NCBI GenBank assembly: GCA_016179685.1 | Contig: JACPCR010000095.1 | Span: forward strand, 1-64,000 | Source of the DNA: Planctomycetota bacterium | GTDB lineage: Bacteria > Planctomycetota > PUPC01 > JACPCR01 | Reading direction: 5' to 3' | Length of the DNA stretch: 64,000 nucleotides | Shown: positions 7,206 to 15,005 of the stretch, piece by piece | Layout: each line of letters starts with the position of its first letter | Numbering within the stretch: the stretch's first letter is position 1 | Position numbers and translations under genes: made by a program | The notes under the pieces: model-generated | The model's input: only the letters and a program-made list of their open reading frames with translations | Database searches by the model: none | What the model was told of the DNA's origin: nothing

Positions 7206-8611
7206 GACTTCAGCTTTGCGAGAACCCACAGTTCGACGACTCCGGCGCCCAGCATGTAGGCCAAAGCGAGCAGCCACGGCCTGAATGAGCGCGGCCTCTC
7301 TACCGTCACATACAGCCAGGTGGAGGTGGCCCGAACGTTGCCGCTCTCGCCGTTGGCGCCGTCGCGGACGGAAAAGAGGACCGGGAGGAACTTGCCGGCC
7401 TCGAATGAAGGTTCGCCCGAAAGTGACCGCCTGAAGAGCACTCGCCAGCGCCCTTCTTTGTATGACGGGTAAACCTGAAAAATGGCCGGACGAACTTCGG
7501 TATTGGCACTTCCGGTTGCGGTCCATTCCTCCGCGGTGTTGCCTGCCTGCCAGTGCCAGAGTTTCACCGGGTTGTCCGAATCTCCGAAGAGGAAATAGGG
7601 TTTGCTGCCTTCCTGCGCCGGGAACTGGAGGAAAGCGGAATCGGGGAGCGGCTCGGGCTTGCCGGTCGGGTCGTCCCACTCGACGAGGAAGGCGATGTCG
7701 TGGCCGTTATGGAGCGCGCGGACGTTGCAGGCGCCCGCGGAGGGAGTCCACCATCGCAGGGGGGGTGACTGCACAATCTGCCCGGCGAGGGGGACGGTCA
7801 GCATTCTTGCTTTCTGCCAGGCGGGTCCGTCGTGCGTCTCCGGCAGATTGCCCTCGATAAGAGCGGCGGTGACAAGGAAATCTTCCGTGGTGGCGGAAGG
7901 CTCCAGGTCGAGGGAGGCGACGTAGTGTGCGAGGTCCCAGCGTTCCTGGTCGGTGAGGATGTCCGCGTAGGGTCCCATGGGCGTGCCGTTGAGTCCGCCG
8001 GTAATCCGGAGGTAGATGTCGTGTGGCTCGTGTCCGCCCTTGAAGGTCCAGCCGCGTGTGAAATCGCGTGCGGAGTGGGGGATGCCCCATTCGAAGTTAA
8101 GCGTGGCCGTAAGCTCGCCATCCCCGCGGCCGGCCTCCCCGTGGCAGAGGAAACATCTCGCCTTGCGGTAAACCTCCTTGCCTGCTTCGGGGTTTGCGGG
8201 GCCGTCAGGGACGGGGAGCGGCTGCGGCTTTTCGGCCGCGAAGCGAGGGGAAAGCGATTTCAGGTAGGCGACCAAAGCATGGTGCTCCTCTTGGGAGAGG
8301 ATTTTTACCCATGCGGGCATAGGCGTTCCGGGTATGCCGCGGGAAATGACTCGCAGGAGGTCCTCATCGGTCGGAAGATGGCCATGCGGGGTCGAGCGGA
8401 TTTTGTAGTCGGCGGCGACGAAGTCGCGTGGCCGCGGGAACATTCCGACCGCGGAAGGCCCGTCGCCGTGTCCCGTCTCGCCGTGGCACCAGAAGCAGCG
8501 CTGCATGTAGATGGCCCGTCCAAGATCGAGAGTTTCGGCCTGGGAGGGGCCTGGAAATAGGACCGATAGGACAAATAGGACGGATGGGACAAATAACGGA
8601 AAGAGAGGCAT
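7202..8611 (-). CDS. dihaem cytochrome c fused to ethylbenzene-dehydrogenase-type haem b domain
   Basis: The 469-residue protein has a signal peptide (MPLFPLFVPSVLFVLSVLF). Two cytochrome c domains carry CFWCH (39-43) and CFLCH (153-157), and a region of about 200 residues (about 250-440) resembles the haem b-binding gamma subunit of ethylbenzene dehydrogenase and related type II DMSO-reductase enzymes (HDIAFLVEWDD, FPAQEGSKPYFLFGD). The last 25 residues are a membrane helix. Such fusions link a haem b electron acceptor to c haems on one chain. No catalytic molybdenum subunit lies next to it; the only one in the window is 27 kb away and of another type. The domain may therefore serve as an electron relay of the oxidase. 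Assignment of the b domain is from family resemblance. Confidence 0.8.
   Translation of the reverse strand: MPLFPLFVPSVLFVLSVLFPGPSQAETLDLGRAIYMQRCFWCHGETGHGDGPSAVGMFPRPRDFVAADYKIRSTPHGHLPTDEDLLRVISRGIPGTPMPAWVKILSQEEHHALVAYLKSLSPRFAAEKPQPLPVPDGPANPEAGKEVYRKARCFLCHGEAGRGDGELTATLNFEWGIPHSARDFTRGWTFKGGHEPHDIYLRITGGLNGTPMGPYADILTDQERWDLAHYVASLDLEPSATTEDFLVTAALIEGNLPETHDGPAWQKARMLTVPLAGQIVQSPPLRWWTPSAGACNVRALHNGHDIAFLVEWDDPTGKPEPLPDSAFLQFPAQEGSKPYFLFGDSDNPVKLWHWQAGNTAEEWTATGSANTEVRPAIFQVYPSYKEGRWRVLFRRSLSGEPSFEAGKFLPVLFSVRDGANGESGNVRATSTWLYVTVERPRSFRPWLLALAYMLGAGVVELWVLAKLKS
8551..8604. repeat. tandem minirepeat encoding the signal peptide of the dihaem/haem b protein
   Basis: Units of the form GGAC(C/A)(G/A)AT(A) are repeated in tandem (ATAGGACCGATAGGACAAAT, then AGGACGGATGGGACAAAT). 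Read on the minus strand they encode the repeating hydrophobic stretch VPSVLFVLSVLF of the signal sequence. Confidence 0.6.
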
Positions 8612-8699
8612 AAGCGTTTCGTGGTCAAAACATTACAGCGATGGGACCGCGATGGCGTTCTGGACAAATAACGGAAAGAGAGGCATAAGCGTTTCGTGG
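8587..8699. repeat. 38-bp direct repeat spanning a start codon
   Basis: The same 38 bases occur at 8587-8624 and 8662-8699, 75 bp apart. Each copy includes the start codon and first codons of the dihaem/haem b cytochrome gene (MPLFPLFV...). The distal copy would start a peptide that soon terminates. It looks like a recent tandem duplication of the 5' end of the gene. Confidence 0.9.
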
Positions 8700-8713
8700 G
8701 GTTTCAGACTTCT

Positions 8714-9457
8714 CTATCGCTTGGCCGGTTTCTGGCCGGCATTCGTGTACTCGAACATGATGATCTTCCAGATTTGGTCGTCGGTGAGGACGCCGTCCCA
8801 GACGGGCATGGCGCTGCGGTATTCGATGGAGCCTTGGGGGAGGCCTGGGCCGCCTTCCTTGATGCGCCAGTAGAGGTAGTTCTCGTCGAGTTGGGCGATA
8901 GTGCCTCCATCGCGGAAATTGGCGGGCTTGGGCTGCCCGGCGCGGGCGAAGAGGCCCTCGCCGTCTTGGGCGTCGCCGTGGCACATCGCGCAGTTTGCCG
9001 TGTAAAGGATGCCGCCTTCGCGGATGTTCTGCTCCGTCCAAGGCAAGGGATTCCCCACCGAAACATATTGGTTGGGCAGGTTGAAGTGAATGCCGGGCGG
9101 GTCCGAAGGCGGGTCCGGCGTGGCAGAGGCGCTCAGGTAGGTCCGCCAGCCCAGGGCGGCCGGGATGAGGATGAGGACAGCCATGCGAGAGAGTCGTTTG
9201 GCTGGCGACGGCGGCGCCGCGACACGAAGGAAATCGAGGACGGGCTGAAGGAAGTTGTTCCAGCGGTCTTCCCGCACCGAGAAGTAGAGGAGGATGGCCA
9301 CGGCGGCCATGCCGGCGTACATGAAGACGAGGCTGGAGGGCAACGGAGCGGGTGTGCCGGTGAGCGCTTTGGTGAGCGGGGCCATGCCGCGGTCGAAGAA
9401 GAGGTAGAGCGCGGCAAAGACAAGGAGAGCCCATAGGACCGATGGCACTCGCTTCAT
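8714..9457 (-). CDS. membrane-bound monohaem cytochrome c with three transmembrane helices
   Basis: The 247-residue protein has three hydrophobic segments (about 5-21, 42-60 and 92-108), then a periplasmic cytochrome c domain with CAMCH at 156-160 followed by GDAQDGEGLFARAG and a distal Met in RSAMPVWDGVLTDDQIW. This is the form of membrane-anchored cytochromes that dock to quinol-oxidising or oxygen-reducing complexes. Its neighbours are the dihaem and tetrahaem cytochromes, all in the same direction. It may receive electrons directly from the polytopic bd-like subunit. No close named family was recognised. Confidence 0.85.
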   Translation of the reverse strand: MKRVPSVLWALLVFAALYLFFDRGMAPLTKALTGTPAPLPSSLVFMYAGMAAVAILLYFSVREDRWNNFLQPVLDFLRVAAPPSPAKRLSRMAVLILIPAALGWRTYLSASATPDPPSDPPGIHFNLPNQYVSVGNPLPWTEQNIREGGILYTANCAMCHGDAQDGEGLFARAGQPKPANFRDGGTIAQLDENYLYWRIKEGGPGLPQGSIEYRSAMPVWDGVLTDDQIWKIIMFEYTNAGQKPAKR

Positions 9458-9521
9458 GGCACGCTCCCTGGAAAAAGACCGGCTGAAGCCGGGACTACAA
9501 ACAAGGTGGTAAGGATTCGTT
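9458..9521. other. short spacer with GGCTGAAGCC palindrome
   Basis: The 64-bp spacer carries ACCGGCTGAAGCCGGGACTA, a small inverted repeat (CCGGCT/AGCCGG). It looks like a fragment of a dispersed element rather than a terminator, since no T-run follows on either strand. Confidence 0.4.
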
Positions 9522-10670
9522 TCATTTTTTGCCTTTCTGCGCCATCAGGAATGAAACAAGGTCGTAAATCTCGGAGGGCGTCATCATTTCGGCGAAGTTC
9601 GATGGCATGGGCGACTCTGCCTGGTCCACCCGCTTGATGTCCGACGCGTGGAAGCGCCGTTCGATCCACTCGCCATTTTCCAGCATCTTCATCGTCACCC
9701 CGGTCTGCTGGTCGCCGCTGACATAATCCCCGTAGGTGGCTTCGACCTTCTTCCCTTTCTTGACCACGACGGCGGTTTCGCCAATGCTGGTGGCTTCCGA
9801 GAGGTCGACTTCCTGTTCCTCCCGCTGTCCGCCACCGGCATCCACGCTGAGGACGATGCTCTTGGGATGCTCCCGGTCGGGGACCCACTTGACGGGCACG
9901 CCGCGGACGAAGCGTCTGGGCTTTAGGCTCATCTTCACTTCCTTGTAGCCTTTCACGATGATGGCGCTCGGAGTCAGTATCGATTCAAGGATGTAATCGG
10001 GACTTTGGGAGCCGCCGATGGCGGAGAGATCGGGGCACACGTCCCGGCCTTCGTCACGAATCCGGTGGCAGAGCACGCAACCCTGAGACCGGTAGAGTTC
10101 GTGGCCGCGGGGGGCGTCGCCGGACAGGATGGGCAGCTTGTCCGCCTCGACGCTCTCTTCGGGCCGCAGCAGGCCCTTGCGCCAGGGGTCCTGCGCTTCC
10201 TTCACTTGCTCCAGGAATTCCGAGTCCGATTTCCCGCCCAAAGTATTGAGAAACATGAGCGCCGCGGTAATCTCGTCGTGGGAGAGCGCTATGGGCGGCT
10301 TGTGGACGGGCTTCATCTGGTTGCGGGGATAGCCCGGGACAATAAAGGCGTTCGGGTTATAGACGGACTCCACGAGGTACTGGGCAGCGGTGGTCCCGGG
10401 CTTGCGCTTTCCGGCCCGTTCGCCAAGTCCCTCCTGATTGGGGCAGCGGGCCTTGGGGTCCTCGCCGAGAGAGTGGCAGGTCAGGCACTGAGCGCGGTCG
10501 CTCATAAAGATGGCCTTGCCGGCAGCGACGGTCTGCTCCGGCGTTTCGCCGACTACTGTAATGGCCTCGGCCGGCTGGGTTTTGATCTGAGGGATCGCAT
10601 TGCCGATGTAGACGAACCCAGCGGTGATGCTCAGGATGAACAAGACCAAATTGCGAACGAGAGACAACAT
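9522..10670 (-). CDS. membrane-anchored dihaem cytochrome c
   Basis: The 382-residue protein has an N-terminal anchor (about 7-24) and two cytochrome c domains with CLTCH at 62-66 and CVLCH at 198-202. Between them is a TTAAQYLVESVYNPNAFIVPGY segment, and after the second comes the similar PDYILESILTPSAIIVKGY. This shows that the two domains are a duplicated unit of the type seen in haem-containing dehydrogenase-like proteins with ILxSIxxPxxxIxxGY. The remaining C-terminal part (about 260-340) holds a small beta-rich insert before the final Met region (SPMPSNFAEMMTPSEIYDLV). It is the first cytochrome downstream of the bd-like gene and probably its direct redox partner. Confidence 0.85.
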   Translation of the reverse strand: MLSLVRNLVLFILSITAGFVYIGNAIPQIKTQPAEAITVVGETPEQTVAAGKAIFMSDRAQCLTCHSLGEDPKARCPNQEGLGERAGKRKPGTTAAQYLVESVYNPNAFIVPGYPRNQMKPVHKPPIALSHDEITAALMFLNTLGGKSDSEFLEQVKEAQDPWRKGLLRPEESVEADKLPILSGDAPRGHELYRSQGCVLCHRIRDEGRDVCPDLSAIGGSQSPDYILESILTPSAIIVKGYKEVKMSLKPRRFVRGVPVKWVPDREHPKSIVLSVDAGGGQREEQEVDLSEATSIGETAVVVKKGKKVEATYGDYVSGDQQTGVTMKMLENGEWIERRFHASDIKRVDQAESPMPSNFAEMMTPSEIYDLVSFLMAQKGKK

Positions 10671-10758
10671 CGTAGATGGCGAATGGCGAATGGCGAATGG
10701 TTAATGAAAAAACCGAAAGCCAAGAATGGTTAATGTTTGACGGCTGTTTCCTGAACCA
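10671..10758. repeat. GAATGG tandem minirepeat in cluster spacer
   Basis: The spacer between the bd-like gene and the first cytochrome gene holds at least three direct GGCGAAT units followed by GGTTAATG repeats (10675-10740). It is another member of the ATGG-rich minirepeats of this cluster. Confidence 0.6.
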
Positions 10759-12822
10759 TCAACCATCTTTCTTCTCCTTCATGCCGAGCCAAAAGATGGA
10801 AGAGACCAGTGCGAAGAAGATGAGGGCGGCTGCTGCGACGACGGTGGTGCCATAGCCCATGGTGGGGGTGAAAGCCCATTGAGAGGTATCCCGCATCACG
10901 CCGTACACGTGCCAGGCCTCGCGGATGCCGGAGCGTACGATGCCCATAAGCCCAATCGTGAGGGTGAAGACCACGGCCAGAAGCACCAGCACGTACTGGG
11001 ACCGCCGCGGCATCTTGCCCCACTCGACCGGGCCGAGGGATTTCGCGCCGAAGAAAATGAACAAATCAATAGCAGTGATGGAGATCATGGCAAAAAGCAC
11101 GGCCATCACCTGATAGACCGAAAAGCCGATACGCACCTCGGCCTCGACGAAATAGCCTCTGATGCCATAGAAGAGGACGATGCCCGCCGCTGTGGCCAAG
11201 ATGACCCACTGGAGGAGTCCGCCGATACGGCCCCGCACCACGAACATATCCAGAAGAGCCAGACCGAGGAACGCGGCAAAGATGATCGCAATGACCCGAA
11301 ACCCGGCGGCGTGGTGGATGCCCGGCGTTTGAGCCAGCTTCTCAAGCTCCGACTGCTTGCGGCCCAGTTCCTTCAACTTGTCCAACTGCGTGGCCATCTT
11401 CTCCGACGTGCCGACGATGGCGGCCCGCAAGGACTCCACCTCCTGCCGGAGTTCCGGCAAGGACTTCTCGGCCTTGGCCCCTTGACCGAGAAAACCGTTC
11501 ACGCCGCAAAGAAGAATGGGAAAGAGGGAAAGAGCCGCAATAAAAAGCGGCCCGCCGATGCCGCCAGGGGGCCGGACTTCCGCGCGTTCCTTGTTCGCCC
11601 GCCGATAGAGGACAAAGGATAGGAACGTGGTCAGGATCACCAGGTTGACCGCAGTGTTCTTCGCGCTCATGACGCCGAAGACGCCCAGCAGCGGGTGGTG
11701 CGCGCCGCCCATGCGCCGGGCCTCTGCCAGCGAAGCGACCAGCGTGTGCGGCGTCATCCAGACGGCCATGGCGAGGAAGATGAGCGCTTCCATGCCGAGG
11801 ACATACTTGTAATAACGGTGTCCGCCGGGGATGCGGCCCAGCCCAAGCCACATGTAGTAGTTGGCGCTGATGAAGAGGGTCGCAATGAGCACGGCCTGGA
11901 TGATGAAAAGCCAGGAGAAAGCGCCGCCCATCATGCTCGTGCCCATCTGGGCGCTATAGGCATAGATTTCCTTGCCGAGCCAGTAACCGGCGAACGGCAG
12001 CGGGATGAGTGCCCAGAGCGCGATGAAGTTGCCGACGTAACCCATCCAGTCGTAGTGGGCGCGCTCCTCATCAGACTTTGCCGAGAGAAAGCGAATAGCC
12101 GCGTAGGCCGCGGCGATGGAGCCGCCGAAGGCCACGTTGGCAATAATCCGGTGGACGTTGATCGGCCACCAGAACGGATTCTGAATGGCCTTGGAGAGCG
12201 AGACGAGAGCGCCTTCCTCCGTCACGCCTGCGGGGCTCATCATGAAGGTGGCCCAGGCATTGGCGATGCACATGAGGGCCGTGCCCACAAGGTTGAGGAG
12301 CACACCTAGCGAGATGTGAAGCCACTTCAGCCGCCCTTGCAGGGTCTCCCAGGTGAAGGCGTAAAGCACGAGAACTACGGCGTCCGCGAGGATCAGGGCG
12401 GCGTAGGGCAGGTAAGTGGACGAGAAGACAGAACCCAGGTAGGTGATGAACTGGGGATAAAGAAAGACGAGCGCGCCGAGTCCGAGCACGCCAAGGACCG
12501 CGGTCGTTGTGAAAGCAAGGGCCAGCAGACGGGTGAATTCCCGGGCCAAGCGGTCGTATCGCTCTTCCCTGGTCGCCGCGCCGACCATCTCGACGATCAG
12601 GGTGAAGAGGGGAACGCCGAGGACAAAGGCGGCGAACATGAGGTGCAGTTCCATAGCCAACCACACCACGGTTCGCGAATCGAGAAGGAAGGGGAATGCC
12701 CCGTAATCGTCCCGCTGCCGCGGCAGCAGCCCGTAAAGAAGTGTCGCAGCCAGCACCAAGAGAGCGCTCACCTTGGCCAATGAGAAAAGAAGATGGTGGC
12801 GAAGTTCGTATCGGACGGCCAT
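10759..12822 (-). CDS. cytochrome bd-type oxidase subunit I-like membrane protein with extra helices and coiled coil
   Basis: The 687-residue protein has about 16 hydrophobic helices. Residues about 50-410 align by eye with CydA. A His at 60 (AMELHLMFAAFVLG) stands at the place of the haem b595 ligand, and His224 (NPFWWPINVHRIIANVAFGG) matches the haem b558 His that follows LNP. ANAWATFMMSPAG (187-199) matches the CydA ANGWMQNPIGA stretch. The Glu pair of CydA helix III and the GRQPW motif are not visible, and no cydB follows. A coiled coil (about 448-499) is inserted before four or five further helices. This composition recalls the bd-like proteins described in Nitrospira and similar bacteria. 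With cytochromes as neighbours, a c-type electron donor is plausible. Confidence 0.8.
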   Translation of the reverse strand: MAVRYELRHHLLFSLAKVSALLVLAATLLYGLLPRQRDDYGAFPFLLDSRTVVWLAMELHLMFAAFVLGVPLFTLIVEMVGAATREERYDRLAREFTRLLALAFTTTAVLGVLGLGALVFLYPQFITYLGSVFSSTYLPYAALILADAVVLVLYAFTWETLQGRLKWLHISLGVLLNLVGTALMCIANAWATFMMSPAGVTEEGALVSLSKAIQNPFWWPINVHRIIANVAFGGSIAAAYAAIRFLSAKSDEERAHYDWMGYVGNFIALWALIPLPFAGYWLGKEIYAYSAQMGTSMMGGAFSWLFIIQAVLIATLFISANYYMWLGLGRIPGGHRYYKYVLGMEALIFLAMAVWMTPHTLVASLAEARRMGGAHHPLLGVFGVMSAKNTAVNLVILTTFLSFVLYRRANKERAEVRPPGGIGGPLFIAALSLFPILLCGVNGFLGQGAKAEKSLPELRQEVESLRAAIVGTSEKMATQLDKLKELGRKQSELEKLAQTPGIHHAAGFRVIAIIFAAFLGLALLDMFVVRGRIGGLLQWVILATAAGIVLFYGIRGYFVEAEVRIGFSVYQVMAVLFAMISITAIDLFIFFGAKSLGPVEWGKMPRRSQYVLVLLAVVFTLTIGLMGIVRSGIREAWHVYGVMRDTSQWAFTPTMGYGTTVVAAAALIFFALVSSIFWLGMKEKKDG

Positions 12823-12959
12823 ATTTGCAAAGTCTCAAGACTTCGTTGCGTAGATCAAAAGTCCGGGAGTTGAAAGAAGCTCCCAGCTCTCCACCCAGGT
12901 GCAAAGCAGGTGCCAGGGATGGGGACAGGCTATTTTTTCTTCAAGCAGGCGAGGAAACC

Positions 12960-13541
12960 ATGAAGCTCAGCGTAGCCACGAATTTTGACGTTCAACTTAT
13001 TGAACGGATCCAAGACTATTTCGTTCGCGCGGACTGGCTTCACCGGTATGAGTCACTGGGCTACGAGACTTTCAAGCTGACGGAACGCAATGCCCCTACC
13101 GAGATCATGGCGAGACGTGTGAAGGCTTACGTCGAGAGGCGCTACGACGGGAATTTGCTCGACCTGGTGCAGCCGTTTTCCTATCCGACAGCGTTAAAAG
13201 AATCGACCTGGACAAAGCTGCGTCGGCTGCTCTGGCTGGGCCGATACCTCTATCGGCCCTGGAAGGCCCGTTGGTCTCATCTGAAGGATATCAAGGCGCT
13301 CTCTGAAAAAAGAGGAATGCTTCATCCGTTCCAGGGCGACCCGCCGGTGGTCATTGACAATCGAGCGCTGGACGGGTTTCTCGACGCCTTCCCGGCCCAG
13401 GGCTGCCGTGACCGAGACTGCGACGAGTGTGGCCATTGCCGGCGCTGGGCGGATCGCTGCGTTCGCATCGACCCTCAATACCGCCAAGAGTGCCTGGAGC
13501 TTTATCAACGAGTATTCCATGGCCTGCTCTCCTTGCGATAG
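12960..13541 (+). CDS. short U32-peptidase-like protein, probably internally deleted
   Basis: The 193-residue product begins MKLSVATNFDVQLIERI, which resembles the first strand and helix of U32-family proteins. It then moves directly into ADWLHRYESLGYETFKLTER and VKAYVERRYDGNLLDLVQPF, which resembles the C-terminal part of the same family. The central ~150 residues of the TIM-barrel-like domain are missing, so an internal deletion is likely. The tail is Cys-rich (CRDRDCDECGHC) and could hold an Fe-S cluster, as in UbiU/UbiV/RlhA-type U32 proteins. It is transcribed away from the cytochrome cluster. It may be a remnant or a shortened functional protein; the family call is from memory of motifs. 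Confidence 0.45.
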   Translation: MKLSVATNFDVQLIERIQDYFVRADWLHRYESLGYETFKLTERNAPTEIMARRVKAYVERRYDGNLLDLVQPFSYPTALKESTWTKLRRLLWLGRYLYRPWKARWSHLKDIKALSEKRGMLHPFQGDPPVVIDNRALDGFLDAFPAQGCRDRDCDECGHCRRWADRCVRIDPQYRQECLELYQRVFHGLLSLR

Positions 13542-13850
13542 CGTCCAGAAAAGCTGCTCGCGGCAGCTCCATCCTGGTTATCCCCCTACTTTTTGGCTCC
13601 GACTTCTCGCTCGGGTCATGCCAGGACTTCGTTGCATTCCTCTATAACAACCAGCGTTCCCGCGCGAACTTTGCCAGTGGAAAGTTTCCCGGAAGGCCAA
13701 GCAGCTTCGATGGCGCCCGAGACGAGTCCTACGTGCAACGTCGGGTCGCAGCTACTCAAATAGGTGCTGGCAATCAGAATTCCCCAGACATGAAAGACCA
13801 GCGTTCCGATGACCAAGCACGGTGCGGCCCCACTCTAATCGCAATACTGT
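13542..13850. other. non-coding gap
   Basis: The stretch between the U32-like gene and the Skp-like gene shows only short frames without family resemblance. A 66-codon minus frame (13616-13816) has no SD and no recognisable motif. I see nothing else. Confidence 0.4.
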
Positions 13851-15005
13851 TCAGTTAAGCGCCGGAGCCGTCTGCGGAGGGGTTGGAGTGACGGCTTTAG
13901 CCGGTGTCTGAGAAGACCACGCCTGAAGGCGTAACTCCAACACATCGCTTCGACCTCGCCAATGCCAAACGATACGGCCGCGACAATTTTTGTATCCACC
14001 GGGCTGAAGGTTCTCGAAAGCGTAGGTCCCATCCACAGCGGTGGTCGTCTCATAGGTTCGGCCCTTGGAATAATCCTTCCAAAGAAACGTGCCTGTCCTG
14101 ACCATCTCCACCAACTGGACCTGGCAGTTGGCGAGCCCTTGTCCATCGTAGAGCATTACCCCACGCAGCACCCCTGCCATGACAGGTTCGGGCGACTGAG
14201 TCACTTGGGATGCCTTGTTGGAGCGATCCCAAAGGCCTTCGCGCGGATGCACACTGGTGGAGGTTGCCACGCCTGAAGGGCTTTCTTTGACGACTACGGC
14301 CTGGGAAGCACTCTTGGCGGGCACCGCGGTCTGTGGATGGCTCTTGGCCTGGCTCGAAGTCGTGCCCGCACCTTGAGGCCCATCCAGCCTCTTCAGCACC
14401 AGCTCGGTCAGGTCAGTGCCGGGCGCATGGTACAGCAGCATGGAGGACTTGATCTCGTACATCACGACGTCGAGTTGACCCTGTTCGTCAACGAACGGAG
14501 GGCTCCATTTGAAAACGGCGTCGAAGCCCTGTTCCTTCGCGATGGCCTCGACGATGGACCTGACGTTCTTGTAGACTTCGAGAGCGTTGAGTTGTTGTGC
14601 CCTCTCCATCTCCGTGGCCTGTTTCTGTACAAACGTCCTGTATTCGTTGGATTCCTCGGCGAATCGCTCCTCTATCCCTTTCCGCTCGCTGGAATCTTCC
14701 TCCAGGGCATTGATCTGGTCGCTCATTTCCAGAAGCTTCGCCTGCCGGGAAAGCTTCTCGGACTCGTATTGTTTCGTCCGGACGGCCAACTCAGCTTTGA
14801 GCCCCTGCGAAGCCTGGCAGGTTTGGACGACGCGATCGAAGTCAACGAAAGCGATCCTCTGGGGCGGGCCGGGAGGAACCGACGGTCCGGCCAGCGCCGA
14901 CGCGGGCTGAATAAGGAGGAGCGTGGCGCAGCCCAAGATACACGCAGCGGACAGGCCGAGGCGCAGGAATGCCTCATTTCTTCTGCAAATGGGTGAACTC
15001 GACAT
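13851..15005 (-). CDS. Skp/OmpH-like coiled-coil protein with C-terminal carboxypeptidase-regulatory-like domain
   Basis: The 384-residue protein has a signal peptide (about 15-38). An OmpH/Skp-like chaperone region follows (IAFVDFDRVVQTCQASQGLK, then a charged coiled coil about 75-145 and GFDAVFKWSPPFVDEQGQLD). After a Ser/Thr/Ala-rich linker, a small beta domain (about 280-345: GVMLYDGQGLANCQVQLVE ... DGTYAFENLQPGGY) resembles carboxypeptidase regulatory-like folds. The last ~25 residues (LELRLQAWSSQTPAKAV) are encoded by a REP-like palindrome at 13882-13941, so the natural C-terminus has been replaced. It overlaps the upstream cupredoxin gene by 32 bp. Probable role: periplasmic folding or surface delivery of the neighbouring outer-membrane protein, by inference. 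Confidence 0.75.
   Translation of the reverse strand: MSSSPICRRNEAFLRLGLSAACILGCATLLLIQPASALAGPSVPPGPPQRIAFVDFDRVVQTCQASQGLKAELAVRTKQYESEKLSRQAKLLEMSDQINALEEDSSERKGIEERFAEESNEYRTFVQKQATEMERAQQLNALEVYKNVRSIVEAIAKEQGFDAVFKWSPPFVDEQGQLDVVMYEIKSSMLLYHAPGTDLTELVLKRLDGPQGAGTTSSQAKSHPQTAVPAKSASQAVVVKESPSGVATSTSVHPREGLWDRSNKASQVTQSPEPVMAGVLRGVMLYDGQGLANCQVQLVEMVRTGTFLWKDYSKGRTYETTTAVDGTYAFENLQPGGYKNCRGRIVWHWRGRSDVLELRLQAWSSQTPAKAVTPTPPQTAPALN
13882..13941. repeat. REP-like palindromic element, copy 1 (inside a gene)
   Basis: The ends are inverted (GTTGGAGTGACG ... CGTAACTCCAAC) with inner inverted parts (GGCTTTAGCC; ACGCCTGAAGGCGT). The whole 60 bp is in frame in the Skp-like gene. A second copy with a nested insertion lies at 51354-51453 between nuoA and nuoB. 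Confidence 0.85.
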
